Source: Janthinobacterium psychrotolerans
GTDB taxonomy: Bacteria; Pseudomonadota; Gammaproteobacteria; Burkholderiales; Burkholderiaceae_D
Reading direction: 5' to 3'
Length of the DNA stretch: 64,000 nucleotides
Assembly: GCF_001677885.1 (NCBI RefSeq)
Contig: NZ_LOCQ01000057.1
Coordinates: 1-64,000, forward strand
The position numbers were made by a program, and so were the translations under genes. The stretch's first letter is position 1, and every line of letters starts with the position of its first letter. The notes under the pieces are model-generated. The model was given only the letters and a program-made list of their open reading frames with translations. It searched no databases and had not been told where the DNA came from. Positions 17,030-26,408 of the stretch are shown in pieces.

Positions 17030-19621
17030 ATGAACAACGGCATCCTGGCGGCATTGTCCGCCTTCGGTTCGGCCTCGCAGGAGCGGCGTTTGCTGCGCCT
17101 CGATTTTCCGCATGGCGACGGCCCCGCCGATACCGTGCTGCTGGTCAATTCCATGCAGGCAAAGGAAGAACTGTCGCGCGACTTCCGCTTCGAGGTGGAA
17201 CTGCTGTCCGACGACGCCCATATCGCCTTGAGCGCCATGATGGGGCGCATGGTGACCATCGGCATGGTCCGCGACGATGGCAGCTTGCGGTATTTCAACG
17301 GCTATGTGGGCGAGTTTCGCCTGCTGCGCGCCGATGGCGGTTTTGCCTGGTACCGCATGGTCTTGCAGCCGTGGCTGGCATTCGCCCGGCTGCGCCAGGA
17401 CAATGTCTCGTTCCATGGCCAGAGCGTGATGCAATTGACGGAAACCACGTTCGCGCACTACCAGCAGCGCGACTGGAAGACCTGTTTGCAGGGTGACGAT
17501 CCGCAACTGTCTTGCGCCAACCAGCACAATGAAACCGACTACAACCATCTGCACCGGCGCTGGGAGGCACTGGGCTGGCACTACTGGTATGAGCACCGCC
17601 TGGACGGCCATACCCTGTGGCTGGCCGACGACAGCACCCTGGCCGAGCTGATCGATGGCGAGTCCGGCGGCGCGATGCAGTTTCATGCCGGCTCCGGCTC
17701 GATGGAAGACGATGGCGTCCAGCAATGGCAAGCCGTGCGCCAGCTCGGTTCCGGCATGCTGACCCTGGCCAGCTTCGACTATAAAAACCCGCGCCCGCAG
17801 CGCGCCACCGGCCACTCACTGAACCGCCAGGGCGACGTCGCCGCGCATGAACTGTATGAAAACACCGGTGCTTATGGCTACCGCGATGTCGACCATGGCG
17901 ACCTGCTGGCCCAGCGCCGCATGGAGGAAAGCGATCATCTGCGACAATATTTCGAAGCGACCGGCAACCAGCGCCAGGCCCAGGCGGGCCGCTGTTTTAC
18001 CCTGGCCGGCCATTTCAGCGGGCAGGAAAGGCGATACCAGCGCGGCGAGCCGCGTGGCGACGACGTCAAGGCGCGCGAATACCTGATCCTGTCGGTCGAG
18101 CATGTCGCCAGCAACAATTATCAGGCCGGCAGCGACGCGCCGTCCCACTACGAAAACGGTTTTGTTTGCGTGCGCAAGGACCGGCGCTGGCGACCCGGCC
18201 GCGGCTACAACAGCGTGCCTTGCGTGGTGGCCGGGGTGCAGACGGCGCTGGTGGTCGGCCCGGCCGGCGAAGAAATCCACACCGATGCGCTTGGCCGCAT
18301 CCGCCTGCAGTTCCACTGGGACCGACTGGGCGAATTCGACGAGCGCAGTTCGCCATGGATACGCGTCATGATGCCGATGGCCGGCGCGCAGATGGGGCAG
18401 ATCGCGCTGCCGCGCGTAGGCCAGGAAGTGGTGGTGCAATTTCAGGATGGCAATGTCGACCATCCCATCGTGACCGGCGTGGTCTACAACGGCGCAAACC
18501 CGCCGCCTTGGCAACTGCCGCAGCAACGTGCCCTGTCCGGCCTGCGCAGCCGCGAGCTGGGCGGTAGCAGCGCGAATCACCTGGTACTCGACGATACGCA
18601 GCATGCCATGCAGGCCCAGCTGCGCAGCAGCCACCAGGACAGCCGCCTGTCGCTGGGAAATATCGCCCGCATCGACGACCACGCCGGCCGCAAGGAAGCG
18701 CGCGGCAGCGGCTTCGAATTGGCGACCAGCGCCTGGGGCGCGCTGCGCGCCGGCAAAGGCATGCTGATCACCACCGAAACACCAAACGGGTCAGGCGCCG
18801 CAAAACAGCTCGACGACACCCTGGCCCGGCTGGTGCAGGCCAGGGAACTGCAGCATGACCTGGCCGGGATGGCGGTCGACGCCGGCGCCCAGGACGGCGC
18901 CAGCGAACAAGGCGCCGTGGCCGACGCCATCCAGCAGCAAAACACCGCCATCAAGGGCAGCGGCGAAAACTTTCCGGAACTGTCCGAACCGCACCTGCTC
19001 ATGGCCAGCCCGGCCGGCATCGAATTGTCCAGCGCAGCATCCAGCCATCTGGCCGCCAGTGACCATGTGGCGCTGACCAGCGGCAAGGATATCGCCCTGG
19101 CCAGCGGCCATAGCCTGTTCGCCAGCGTGGCCCACAGCCTGCGCATCTTCGTCCACAAGGCCGGCATGAAACTGATCGCCGCCTCCGGCAAGATCGCCAT
19201 CGAAGCCCACGACGGCGAAGTCGACATCATCGCCCGCAAAGTGCTGTCGCTGATCAGCGAAGCGGACTGGGTCAATATCAAAGGCAAAAAAGGCATCCGC
19301 CTGCACGGCGCCAACCACATGCTGGAAATCAGCGACAAGGTGCAGTTCTTTACCTCGTCGCCGGTGCTGTTCAACGGCAACTTGGAAACCCTGGGGCCGA
19401 AGAGTGTGTCGCAGGAGTTCAATGAACGGCCAAGCAGCAGCTTTGATCAGGAAGTGTTGCTGATGGAAGTGGACGATACGCCAGCCGTCGGCATCGATTT
19501 TGAAATCCTGCGCGAGGACGGCAACCAGTCAGGCAAAAGCGGTGCCGATGGCTCGACAAAGTTACAGAAATCCACCGGCATGGATAGCTATGTGATTCGA
19601 TACAAGGGAGAACTGCCATGA
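17030..19621 (+). CDS. vgrG: T6SS spike protein VgrG with DUF2345 and C-terminal extension
   Basis: An 863-residue VgrG. The N-terminal gp27-like part includes LRLDFPHGDG and YFNGYVGEFR. The gp5 OB-fold region has DALGRIRLQFHWDR and SSPWIRVMMPMAG, and GQEVVVQFQDGNVDHPIVTG follows. Residues about 660-800 match a DUF2345-type beta-helix with short repeats. The last 55 residues (AVGIDFEILREDG, then GKSGADGST) resemble the transthyretin-like cap that recruits effectors in other VgrGs. The start ATG at 17030 has GGAG upstream; the frame stays open to 16901 but that part overlaps PAAR. The stop overlaps the effector gene by 4 bases, pairing this spike with that effector. Confidence 0.95.
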   Translation: MNNGILAALSAFGSASQERRLLRLDFPHGDGPADTVLLVNSMQAKEELSRDFRFEVELLSDDAHIALSAMMGRMVTIGMVRDDGSLRYFNGYVGEFRLLRADGGFAWYRMVLQPWLAFARLRQDNVSFHGQSVMQLTETTFAHYQQRDWKTCLQGDDPQLSCANQHNETDYNHLHRRWEALGWHYWYEHRLDGHTLWLADDSTLAELIDGESGGAMQFHAGSGSMEDDGVQQWQAVRQLGSGMLTLASFDYKNPRPQRATGHSLNRQGDVAAHELYENTGAYGYRDVDHGDLLAQRRMEESDHLRQYFEATGNQRQAQAGRCFTLAGHFSGQERRYQRGEPRGDDVKAREYLILSVEHVASNNYQAGSDAPSHYENGFVCVRKDRRWRPGRGYNSVPCVVAGVQTALVVGPAGEEIHTDALGRIRLQFHWDRLGEFDERSSPWIRVMMPMAGAQMGQIALPRVGQEVVVQFQDGNVDHPIVTGVVYNGANPPPWQLPQQRALSGLRSRELGGSSANHLVLDDTQHAMQAQLRSSHQDSRLSLGNIARIDDHAGRKEARGSGFELATSAWGALRAGKGMLITTETPNGSGAAKQLDDTLARLVQARELQHDLAGMAVDAGAQDGASEQGAVADAIQQQNTAIKGSGENFPELSEPHLLMASPAGIELSSAASSHLAASDHVALTSGKDIALASGHSLFASVAHSLRIFVHKAGMKLIAASGKIAIEAHDGEVDIIARKVLSLISEADWVNIKGKKGIRLHGANHMLEISDKVQFFTSSPVLFNGNLETLGPKSVSQEFNERPSSSFDQEVLLMEVDDTPAVGIDFEILREDGNQSGKSGADGSTKLQKSTGMDSYVIRYKGELP

Positions 19622-21477
19622 GCGACAAAGATGATCTGAACAAACGCGGTAATCATCCAAGGCAATTTACACAAGGCGTGGGTGGGTGGGCTGAGTATGC
19701 GGTGCAGATGACCAAGACCAGCGATACGGCACGTCATGAGGTCGCCAAGCCACCTGGCAAAGTGATACCAATCATTTTTCTGCCAGGTGTCATGGGCAGC
19801 AACTTGCGTATGTCCAAGGCACGGCAAGAACGGTTGAAGCGTCCAGACAATCGAGCTTGGCGACCGGACGACTTGATGGGAGCGGGAGGAATCGCAGATA
19901 TTGCTGCCGGAACTGGCTTGGGCGGATGGTTTAAGGAAGCAACACCACAACAGCGCCAATTGGTATTTGATCCCAACGAAACAGAAGTCGAGTATTACCA
20001 CTACACAGAAAAAAACGGAAAATTTGATGCAGAAGGACCGGAAACAATGGCTTCCGATATACGGCACCAGAATGTTCCTGACAGTCTGACGCCCATTCCT
20101 CCTTTGATGGGTTCGAACAGAATCAATCCCGGCAGCCGCCCGGTACAGGGGAAACCCCAGGCGTTCGCCACCCCAGCGCAAGTAGCACGATGGCGCGGCT
20201 GGAGCGAAGTACTGTTTGATGGTGCTTATGGCTCGATGCTACAGCACACTGAAAAACACATGAACAACATGGTATTAGGCGGAAAGCTGCATCCAGTCTG
20301 GCGTGGGACCAGCGGCTTGGGCGCGTCGGCAATGAAAGACCCTTCTACATTTGGTGGCGTACCAGGCAATGCGATAACTGAAGATGACTTGAAAAAAATC
20401 GCTGCTTGCTGGTATCCCGTTCATGCAATGGGCTACAACTTTGTACAGAGCAATGGCGCCACTGCAGTGGCCATCGCGGAACGACTACGGGGACTGGTCA
20501 AAGGTTATCGTGAGCGGGGCTTCAAATGCTATGAAGTCATTCTGGTAACACACAGCATGGGCGGCCTGCTGGCCCGTGCCTTGATACATCCGGACTATGG
20601 AAAAATAGTCAACGGCAAGGAATTGACAATACTTGGCGTTTATCACAGTGTTATGCCAGCCATCGGCGCTGCGGGAGCATACAAACGCATGCGCTTCGGA
20701 TTCCAAGAAAAAGACACAACGGCCGGTGAATACGAGGCAGAGATACTTGGTATCAACGGTATCCATGCGACCGCCATTCTGGCGAATGCCCCGGCACCTT
20801 TGGAGATGATGCCTGCCTTAGCCTACGGTGAAAAATGGCTCAGGGTAGTGGATCAACAAGGTAAAGAACTTTGGAGCTGGCCACGCGAGGGTGCTACGGC
20901 GTTGGATGCTATTTATTTACAGCCACCTAATGCGTGGTGGAGGCTAATAAATCCGGACTGGATTAATCCAGCAAATATAGAAGAAAAAAATGGTGGCGGC
21001 TTGACTGAAGTTAAGCGCAGACTTAATGCCGCGTTTGAATTTTTGGAGTCAATAAAAGATACTTTTCACTCTCTTACTTATGCAAGCTACTGTGCATCAC
21101 CGAAACGATTAAGTTATGGCAATGTCGTCTTCAAAGTAATCGAGGGACTTACCAGCGGACTTCCAGACCCAAAGGGCAGCGCCAATTTTCCTTCCCCTGA
21201 AAAATGGCGGTTATTGGAAGACAACGCCAAGAATCAGCTTGTTGTTCAAGCCGGCCCTCGAAGATTGCGATTAAGCCTAATGCCAGCGAGTTCTCCTGGC
21301 GATGACACCGTTCCTTCAAATAATTTGGAAAAATGTTTTAAAAAAGAAAAATTATTTATTCATGGGATGAAGGTAGGGACTGATTACGGGCACCAAGATA
21401 GCTATTCAAATCCGAATGTACTTGCTTCAATGCTATACTCCATTACACAAATCGCAAAAACCGCAAAGTGGTCTTGA
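19618..21477 (+). CDS. T6SS lipase effector (Tle-type alpha/beta hydrolase)
   Basis: A 619-residue alpha/beta hydrolase. It has an LCAT-like oxyanion region FLPGVMGSNLR (54-64) and the nucleophile motif VTHSMGGLLAR with Ser313. The likely acid is Asp562/563 in SPGDDTVPS and the likely base His592 in YGHQDSY. Phospholipase effectors of this kind are delivered by T6SS and attack membranes of rival cells. There is no signal peptide, as expected for VgrG/PAAR cargo. The start overlaps the vgrG stop, and the next gene is a Tli4-like immunity protein, so Tle4 (PGAP1/LCAT-like) is the best-fitting class. Base composition falls progressively through the gene, pointing to an exchanged cargo module. 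Confidence 0.85.
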   Translation: MSDKDDLNKRGNHPRQFTQGVGGWAEYAVQMTKTSDTARHEVAKPPGKVIPIIFLPGVMGSNLRMSKARQERLKRPDNRAWRPDDLMGAGGIADIAAGTGLGGWFKEATPQQRQLVFDPNETEVEYYHYTEKNGKFDAEGPETMASDIRHQNVPDSLTPIPPLMGSNRINPGSRPVQGKPQAFATPAQVARWRGWSEVLFDGAYGSMLQHTEKHMNNMVLGGKLHPVWRGTSGLGASAMKDPSTFGGVPGNAITEDDLKKIAACWYPVHAMGYNFVQSNGATAVAIAERLRGLVKGYRERGFKCYEVILVTHSMGGLLARALIHPDYGKIVNGKELTILGVYHSVMPAIGAAGAYKRMRFGFQEKDTTAGEYEAEILGINGIHATAILANAPAPLEMMPALAYGEKWLRVVDQQGKELWSWPREGATALDAIYLQPPNAWWRLINPDWINPANIEEKNGGGLTEVKRRLNAAFEFLESIKDTFHSLTYASYCASPKRLSYGNVVFKVIEGLTSGLPDPKGSANFPSPEKWRLLEDNAKNQLVVQAGPRRLRLSLMPASSPGDDTVPSNNLEKCFKKEKLFIHGMKVGTDYGHQDSYSNPNVLASMLYSITQIAKTAKWS

Positions 21478-21479
21478 TC

Positions 21480-22604
21480 ATGGGCAATCAAAAAAATAAA
21501 AAATTAGTTCTTTTCACTGCCATTGTAGTGTTTGGATTATTTCAGACCTGTAAAGCGCGAAGCGCGATCGAGGAAAATACCGTGTCGAAAAATATTGTTC
21601 TTAGCAAACGTCTTGAAATGATCTTTCTGAAAACGAAAACGACATGTTTTGGACGTTATGCCATGAACATACCGCAAGAGGCAGAATTAATTTTTGGCGA
21701 AGTGTCGCTTCCATCGACCATTGGAATAAGAACCGATGGATTGGAAGGGCGCGACAAACAAGTTTTGGAGGATATTGAACAAATAAAACTCAAAAATCCC
21801 ACTTCGGAAATTCTTTACAGCGGAAAAGGACCACTCGAAGAAAGTTGGCAGATTCAATATTTTAATAACAAATACGCGAAAGAGTCAGGTGATACAGATT
21901 TTAACACGTACATTACAAAAGGAAAATTTACATTTACGTTAGGAGATTCGACACCGGAAGGAAAAAGCAGAATAGATACCGCGACCAAACAAATAGTTCG
22001 AGCAAATAGTTTTCGTTTACGTGAAGAGGGCGAGATACCCACTGAACCGGGAAACTGCATTCCTTACGGTTTTATTAAGCAAAGTAACTATGATGAACAA
22101 GAAATGATTGATGCGGGACTTTACTTCCCCAGCTTTCCTGACGTCACATTTTCAGTGAGTTCAAATAAAAATGCATATATGGATTATTCGAGTGAATTAT
22201 ATGAAAAAATGCACACTGAATTATCCTTATTGGGACGTATTGATATAGCCAAGAAAAGACAAGGAAAGAATTATCCCAGCCGCACCTTGCTGCGTGAAGG
22301 TAAACGACAAGTGCAACATTGGCAGGGTGAAGAGTCGCTGATACGACGCATCGATGGTGCGCACGACTTCGAATGGACTTTGGTCGGCAAGCCGCGCGAT
22401 GTCGCGTATCCATCTGTGCTGGTGGCGCATATGTATACCAAGGTTGCCCACAACACGGTAGGAGCGGCCAAGACCGCCTCACTCACCGACGAAGAAGCCA
22501 TCGCCCTGTGGGATAAGCTGCTCTCCGGCCTGAAATTCCGCGTCAAGGTACCGGGTGCGCCGCCTGGTTCCTACTATATCGATCCGGACAAACCCGCGCA
22601 GTAA
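21480..22604 (+). CDS. Tli4-family T6SS immunity protein
   Basis: A 374-residue protein with an N-terminal hydrophobic segment (KLVLFTAIVVFGLF) followed by TCKA, so it is exported or membrane-anchored in the periplasm, where it would meet incoming lipase. CFGRYAMNIPQEAEL and FGEVSLPS near residues 50-75 are typical of the Tli4 N-terminal domain. ESLIRRIDGAHDFEW and the final KLLSGLKFR fit the C-terminal domain. The start ATG lies 2 bases after the effector stop; an in-frame GTG at 21468 is an alternative. The 5' two thirds is AT-rich, whereas from about 22275 the codons return to the local high GC, as if the gene were a recombinant. Confidence 0.82.
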   Translation: MGNQKNKKLVLFTAIVVFGLFQTCKARSAIEENTVSKNIVLSKRLEMIFLKTKTTCFGRYAMNIPQEAELIFGEVSLPSTIGIRTDGLEGRDKQVLEDIEQIKLKNPTSEILYSGKGPLEESWQIQYFNNKYAKESGDTDFNTYITKGKFTFTLGDSTPEGKSRIDTATKQIVRANSFRLREEGEIPTEPGNCIPYGFIKQSNYDEQEMIDAGLYFPSFPDVTFSVSSNKNAYMDYSSELYEKMHTELSLLGRIDIAKKRQGKNYPSRTLLREGKRQVQHWQGEESLIRRIDGAHDFEWTLVGKPRDVAYPSVLVAHMYTKVAHNTVGAAKTASLTDEEAIALWDKLLSGLKFRVKVPGAPPGSYYIDPDKPAQ

Positions 22605-22686
22605 GGAAAGCACCAGGCCGGTACTGGCACAGGCTGGCGGGAGGCCGTGTTTTACTGCTAGCATGGGCTTTTGCCGAATATTCAGC

Positions 22687-23163
22687 ATGATCGAATTGCG
22701 CCCCGCCCTGCCGCTTGATATCGACGCCCTGTGGGCGCTGCGGACGGTGGCCGTGCGCATCAGTTGCGCCACGCATTATTCCGCCGAACAGATCGCCGTC
22801 TGGAGCGCCTCGCCGGTGCCGGCTGGCTATGCGGGCCTGCTGGCTGCCGGTGGCGGGATTGTTGCCGTGCGCGATGGCGTGATTGCCGGCTATGCCATGC
22901 TGGACTTGGACAAGCACGAAGTCGATGCCGTATTTGTCGATCCTGCCCAAGGCAGGCTGGGCATCGGCAAGCGGCTGCTGGCGGCGCTGGAAGAGCTGGC
23001 GCGTGGGCATGGCATCGCCCGGTTGCATTTTTCGGCGTCGCTGAATGCCGTGCCGTTTTACCAGGCGGCGGGATTTGTCGCGCTGCGCGAGGAAGCATAT
23101 GCGCATCCCAGCGGCCTGATGCTGGCCAGCATGGCGATGGAAAAGGTTTTACTTATCAACTGA
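22687..23163 (+). CDS. GNAT-family N-acetyltransferase
   Basis: A 158-residue single GNAT domain: MIELRPALPLDIDALWALR at the start, VDAVFVDPAQGRLGIGKRLL (acetyl-CoA binding motif A) in the middle, and NAVPFYQAAGFVALREE near the end. The substrate cannot be deduced. I chose the ATG at 22687 because the domain begins immediately there; the frame is open farther upstream but would start inside the immunity gene. It is convergent with the Imm1-like gene, the two stops being only a few bases apart. Confidence 0.88.
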   Translation: MIELRPALPLDIDALWALRTVAVRISCATHYSAEQIAVWSASPVPAGYAGLLAAGGGIVAVRDGVIAGYAMLDLDKHEVDAVFVDPAQGRLGIGKRLLAALEELARGHGIARLHFSASLNAVPFYQAAGFVALREEAYAHPSGLMLASMAMEKVLLIN

Positions 23164-23169
23164 CAGCCA

Positions 23170-23559
23170 TCAGTCGGGCTGCCATTCGACCGCAGCGGGC
23201 CTGGCGCCGCCGGTCGTGAAAAACGCCGCCATTGCCCGATGGCATAGCGCCAGCTCGACACACCACGCAGCGGGATACACATCGACCTGGCCGTTGGCCA
23301 GCCAATAGCTGCACTCGCCCTCTTCCTCCTCATCGCCCAGCGAGTGACAGCTGGCGGCATCCTGGCCGGACAGATACATCAGCCAGGCACTGGCGCCATT
23401 TTTCAGCATGCACAGGGCCGGGCCTTGCTCGGCATCCACGGTCATGGTCAGCCACAGTTCGCATTGCGCCAGCGACTGCGCGCGGGCCAGTGCCTGCCGC
23501 AAGTCGGCCAGCGAAGCGATGGCGACCGCTTCGCCGTGCAGATTGAGTTCCATCATCAT
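23170..23559 (-). CDS. Imm1-like immunity protein
   Basis: A 129-residue acidic, Cys/Trp-containing protein. The C-terminal half (YWLANGQVDVYP, then AAFFTTGGARPAAVEWQ) resembles the Imm1 immunity family, whose members end in a ..F..tG..P..v.W motif. No toxin gene lies next to it. Three successive ATG codons (23559, 23556, 23553) can serve as start, and they overlap the SulP stop, so expression is probably coupled to that transporter. An orphan immunity gene, or a housekeeping protein of similar fold, are both possible. Confidence 0.6.
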   Translation of the reverse strand: MMMELNLHGEAVAIASLADLRQALARAQSLAQCELWLTMTVDAEQGPALCMLKNGASAWLMYLSGQDAASCHSLGDEEEEGECSYWLANGQVDVYPAAWCVELALCHRAMAAFFTTGGARPAAVEWQPD

Positions 23560-25196
23560 GCCTTGCCTGCTCCCAGGTCGGCCGTGGCCAGCGCCGTGCT
23601 CAGGTAGAGCTTGCCGCTCAGTTCTTTCAGCAGGCTGCTCTGGCGCAGGCGGTCCATCACGGGGCCTTTGACTTCGGCCAGGTTCAGGCTGATGCCGCGC
23701 TTGGCCAGGGTGCTGTTCAGTTCGATCAGGCCCAGCAGCGCCGTGCTGTCGATCTGGTTGACGGCCGACAGCACCAGCACCAGGTGGCGCGCCGTCGGGT
23801 GGCCGCGCAGCTCTTCCTCGATGCGTTCGGTGACGGCTTCGACGTTGCCGAAGAACAGGCCGGCGTCTATACGCAGCAGCAACAGGTCGGGCACGGTTTG
23901 CGCTTCGTAGCGCTCGACGTTACGGAAGTGCTCGCTGTTGGGGATACGTCCCAGCACCGCGATATGCGGCCGGCTGGCGCGCCAGATCAGGGTGCCCATC
24001 GACAGCAATACGCCGATCACCACGCCGGCCTCCACGCCCAGCACCAGCACTCCGGCGGTGGTCGCCAGCAGCGCCAGCGCGTCGCTGCGGTCGTAGCGCC
24101 AGGCCATGCGCAGGGTGTCCCAGTCGATCAGGTTGGCTACCGCAAAGATAATGGTTGCCGCCAATACTGGCAGCGGCAGCAGCGCCAGCCAGCCGGTGGG
24201 CGCCACCAGCGCCAGCGCCAACAGGCCCGCCGTGATGATGCTGGCCAAGGGCGTATTGGCGCCGGCCTGGAAGTTGACGGCCGAGCGCGAGATGGAACCG
24301 GTGACGGGAAAGCCGCCGGACAAGGCGCTGGCCACGTTGGCCGCGCCCAGACCCAGCAGTTCGCGGTTGGTGTGCAGTTTTTCGCCGCGCTTTTGCGCCA
24401 GGGTCTGCGCGGCGGACATGCTCATCAGGAAAATGATAAAGGCGATCAGCAGCGCCGGCGAAAGCAAGGTGCGCCAGTGGGCGCCGGAGGTCGCCAGGTT
24501 CAGGCGTGGCAAGCCGTTCGGCACATGGCCGGTCACCTGCACGCCCATCTGGCCCAGGCCGCCATAGGTCACCAGCAAAATACCGGTGATGACCAGCAGC
24601 ATCGGCGCCAGGCGGGCACCGACATCGGCGGCCGTCTTGCCCAGGCCGCAGCGCTGCAGCAGGCGCGACAGATAGCGCCTGGCCAGCCACAAACAAGCCA
24701 GGCTGGCCAGGCCCAGCACCAGGCTGGGACCGTGCCAGTGCGGCCAGGTGGCGCCCAGCAGGGGCGTAACCTGGCCCCAGATGATGAGGATGGAGGCGCC
24801 ATTGCTGAAGCCGCTGGTCACGGGGCGCGACAAGAAATTGGCCATGAAGCCCAGGCGCAGCACACCGCACAGCAGCAGCACGATGCCGCTGATAAAGGCC
24901 AGCTGCGCGGCCAGCACGATATACAGGGTGGAGCCGGGGTCGGCCAGTGGCGCCAGGGCGGCGGCCGTCATCAGCGAGACGATGGCCATCGGCCCCACCG
25001 ATTGCGTCATGCTGCTGCCGAACAAGGCGTATAGCACGGGCGGCAAGATGCTGGCGTAGATGCCGACCACGGGCGGCAGGCCGGCCACCAGCGCATAGGC
25101 CATGCCTTGCGGCACCATCATCATGGCCACCACGATACCGGCGGTAATGTCCCCCGCCAACAGAGAACGCCGGTATTGCCTGAGCCAGAGCAGCAT
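23556..25196 (-). CDS. SulP-family anion transporter with STAS domain
   Basis: A 546-residue membrane protein. The SulP signature appears at once (GDITAGIVVAMMMVPQGMAYA, GLPPVVGIYASILPP), followed by about 11 more hydrophobic helices and a cytoplasmic STAS domain from about residue 430 (LLLRIDAGLFFGNVE, then HLVLVLSAVNQIDSTAL). These proteins move sulfate, bicarbonate or other anions; the substrate here is not determinable. The stop overlaps the start of the Imm1-like gene. Confidence 0.93.
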   Translation of the reverse strand: MLLWLRQYRRSLLAGDITAGIVVAMMMVPQGMAYALVAGLPPVVGIYASILPPVLYALFGSSMTQSVGPMAIVSLMTAAALAPLADPGSTLYIVLAAQLAFISGIVLLLCGVLRLGFMANFLSRPVTSGFSNGASILIIWGQVTPLLGATWPHWHGPSLVLGLASLACLWLARRYLSRLLQRCGLGKTAADVGARLAPMLLVITGILLVTYGGLGQMGVQVTGHVPNGLPRLNLATSGAHWRTLLSPALLIAFIIFLMSMSAAQTLAQKRGEKLHTNRELLGLGAANVASALSGGFPVTGSISRSAVNFQAGANTPLASIITAGLLALALVAPTGWLALLPLPVLAATIIFAVANLIDWDTLRMAWRYDRSDALALLATTAGVLVLGVEAGVVIGVLLSMGTLIWRASRPHIAVLGRIPNSEHFRNVERYEAQTVPDLLLLRIDAGLFFGNVEAVTERIEEELRGHPTARHLVLVLSAVNQIDSTALLGLIELNSTLAKRGISLNLAEVKGPVMDRLRQSSLLKELSGKLYLSTALATADLGAGKA

Positions 25197-25422
25197 GATG
25201 CGATCCCAAAATCTGAAAACCGAAGCCTATCATGCGCCGAGGCCGGCTGACAGGGGCAAGGCGCCGATCTGGCGGGCAATCGTGCCTTGACAGCATCGGG
25301 GAACACGCCCTCCTCCTGGTCATCCCGTAAATTTGCGGCGGATTTTTGCGCTTTGTTAGCGAGCGCACCGTGTTGCAAGGCAGCTGCCCCGATACTGGCC
25401 GCTACCTACCATGGAGGCCAGC

Positions 25423-26400
25423 ATGAGCGATAACCTGAACCAATCGGCCGGCAATCTGCAGCGCAGCATCCAGCAGGAACAGGATGGGCGCGACGCCGCC
25501 AAACCCGACAGCCCGGAAAGCAAGGAAGCCGTGCAGACCGGCCAGCGCAGCCAGCCCGGCACGCCCCTGCCCGCCCAGCACCTGGACAAACCGGGCAGCG
25601 AAGCGCAGATGCAGTTGAAACCGCGCTTCCTGGCGCCCGACTATTGCGGCAGCGGCAAGCTGGCCGGCATGGTCGCCATCATCACCGGCGGCGACTCGGG
25701 CATCGGCCGTGCCGTGGCCGTGCTGTATGCGCGCGAAGGCGCCGATGTGGCCATTATCTATTTGAACGAACACGAGGACGCCAACGAAACCAAGCGCTAC
25801 GTGGAAGCGGAAGGCCAGAGCTGCCTGCTGATCCCCGGCGACGTGCGCGAGCAGCGTTTCTGCCAGGAAGCCGTCAGCCAGGTGATGGCCAAGTTCAACC
25901 ATATCGACGTGCTGGTCAACAACGCCGCCTTCCAGGAACATGCCGAGTCCCTGCTCGACCTGTCTGAAGAACGCTTCGATCTGACCATGAAGACCAATGT
26001 CTATGGCTACTTCCATATGGCCAAGGCGGTGCTGCCACACCTGAAAAAAGGCGCGTCCATCATCAACACCGGTTCCGTGACGGGCCTGAAAGGCTCGAAA
26101 AACCTGCTCGACTATTCCACCACCAAGGGCGCGATACACGCGTTCACGATGGCATTGGCCGGCAACCTGCTGGAAAAGGGCATCCGCGTCAACGCCGTTG
26201 CGCCCGGCCCCGTCTGGACACCCTTGAACCCGGCCGACAAGTCCGCGGAAGACATCACCACATTTGGCCAGGATACCGACATGCACCGCCCGGCCCAGCC
26301 CGAGGAACTGTCGCCGGCCTATGTCTTCCTGGCCTCGCCCGCCTGCTCCAGCTATATCACCGGCATCGTGCTGCCCGTGACCGGCAGCGTGGGCGAATAG
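25423..26400 (+). CDS. SDR-family oxidoreductase (YghA-like)
   Basis: A 325-residue short-chain dehydrogenase with a polar N-terminal extension of about 60 residues rich in Gln and Ser, as in YghA/YdaD-type stress SDRs. The NAD(P) motif is TGGDSGIGRA and the catalytic signature is YSTTKGA, preceded by IINTGSVTG. VRVNAVAPGPVWTPL follows the active site. I chose the ATG at 25423, which has a GGAGG ribosome site, over an ATG 12 bases upstream. The stop lies 8 bases before ku and its TAGGAG forms the ku ribosome site, so the two are cotranscribed. The substrate is unknown. Confidence 0.9.
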   Translation: MSDNLNQSAGNLQRSIQQEQDGRDAAKPDSPESKEAVQTGQRSQPGTPLPAQHLDKPGSEAQMQLKPRFLAPDYCGSGKLAGMVAIITGGDSGIGRAVAVLYAREGADVAIIYLNEHEDANETKRYVEAEGQSCLLIPGDVREQRFCQEAVSQVMAKFNHIDVLVNNAAFQEHAESLLDLSEERFDLTMKTNVYGYFHMAKAVLPHLKKGASIINTGSVTGLKGSKNLLDYSTTKGAIHAFTMALAGNLLEKGIRVNAVAPGPVWTPLNPADKSAEDITTFGQDTDMHRPAQPEELSPAYVFLASPACSSYITGIVLPVTGSVGE

Positions 26401-26408
26401 GAGCACCC

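Noticed and set aside
23784-25034. A 416-codon frame opposite the SulP gene
   Set aside because: Composition (Gln/His/Gly repeats) and complete overlap with a well-supported transporter mark it as antisense noise.
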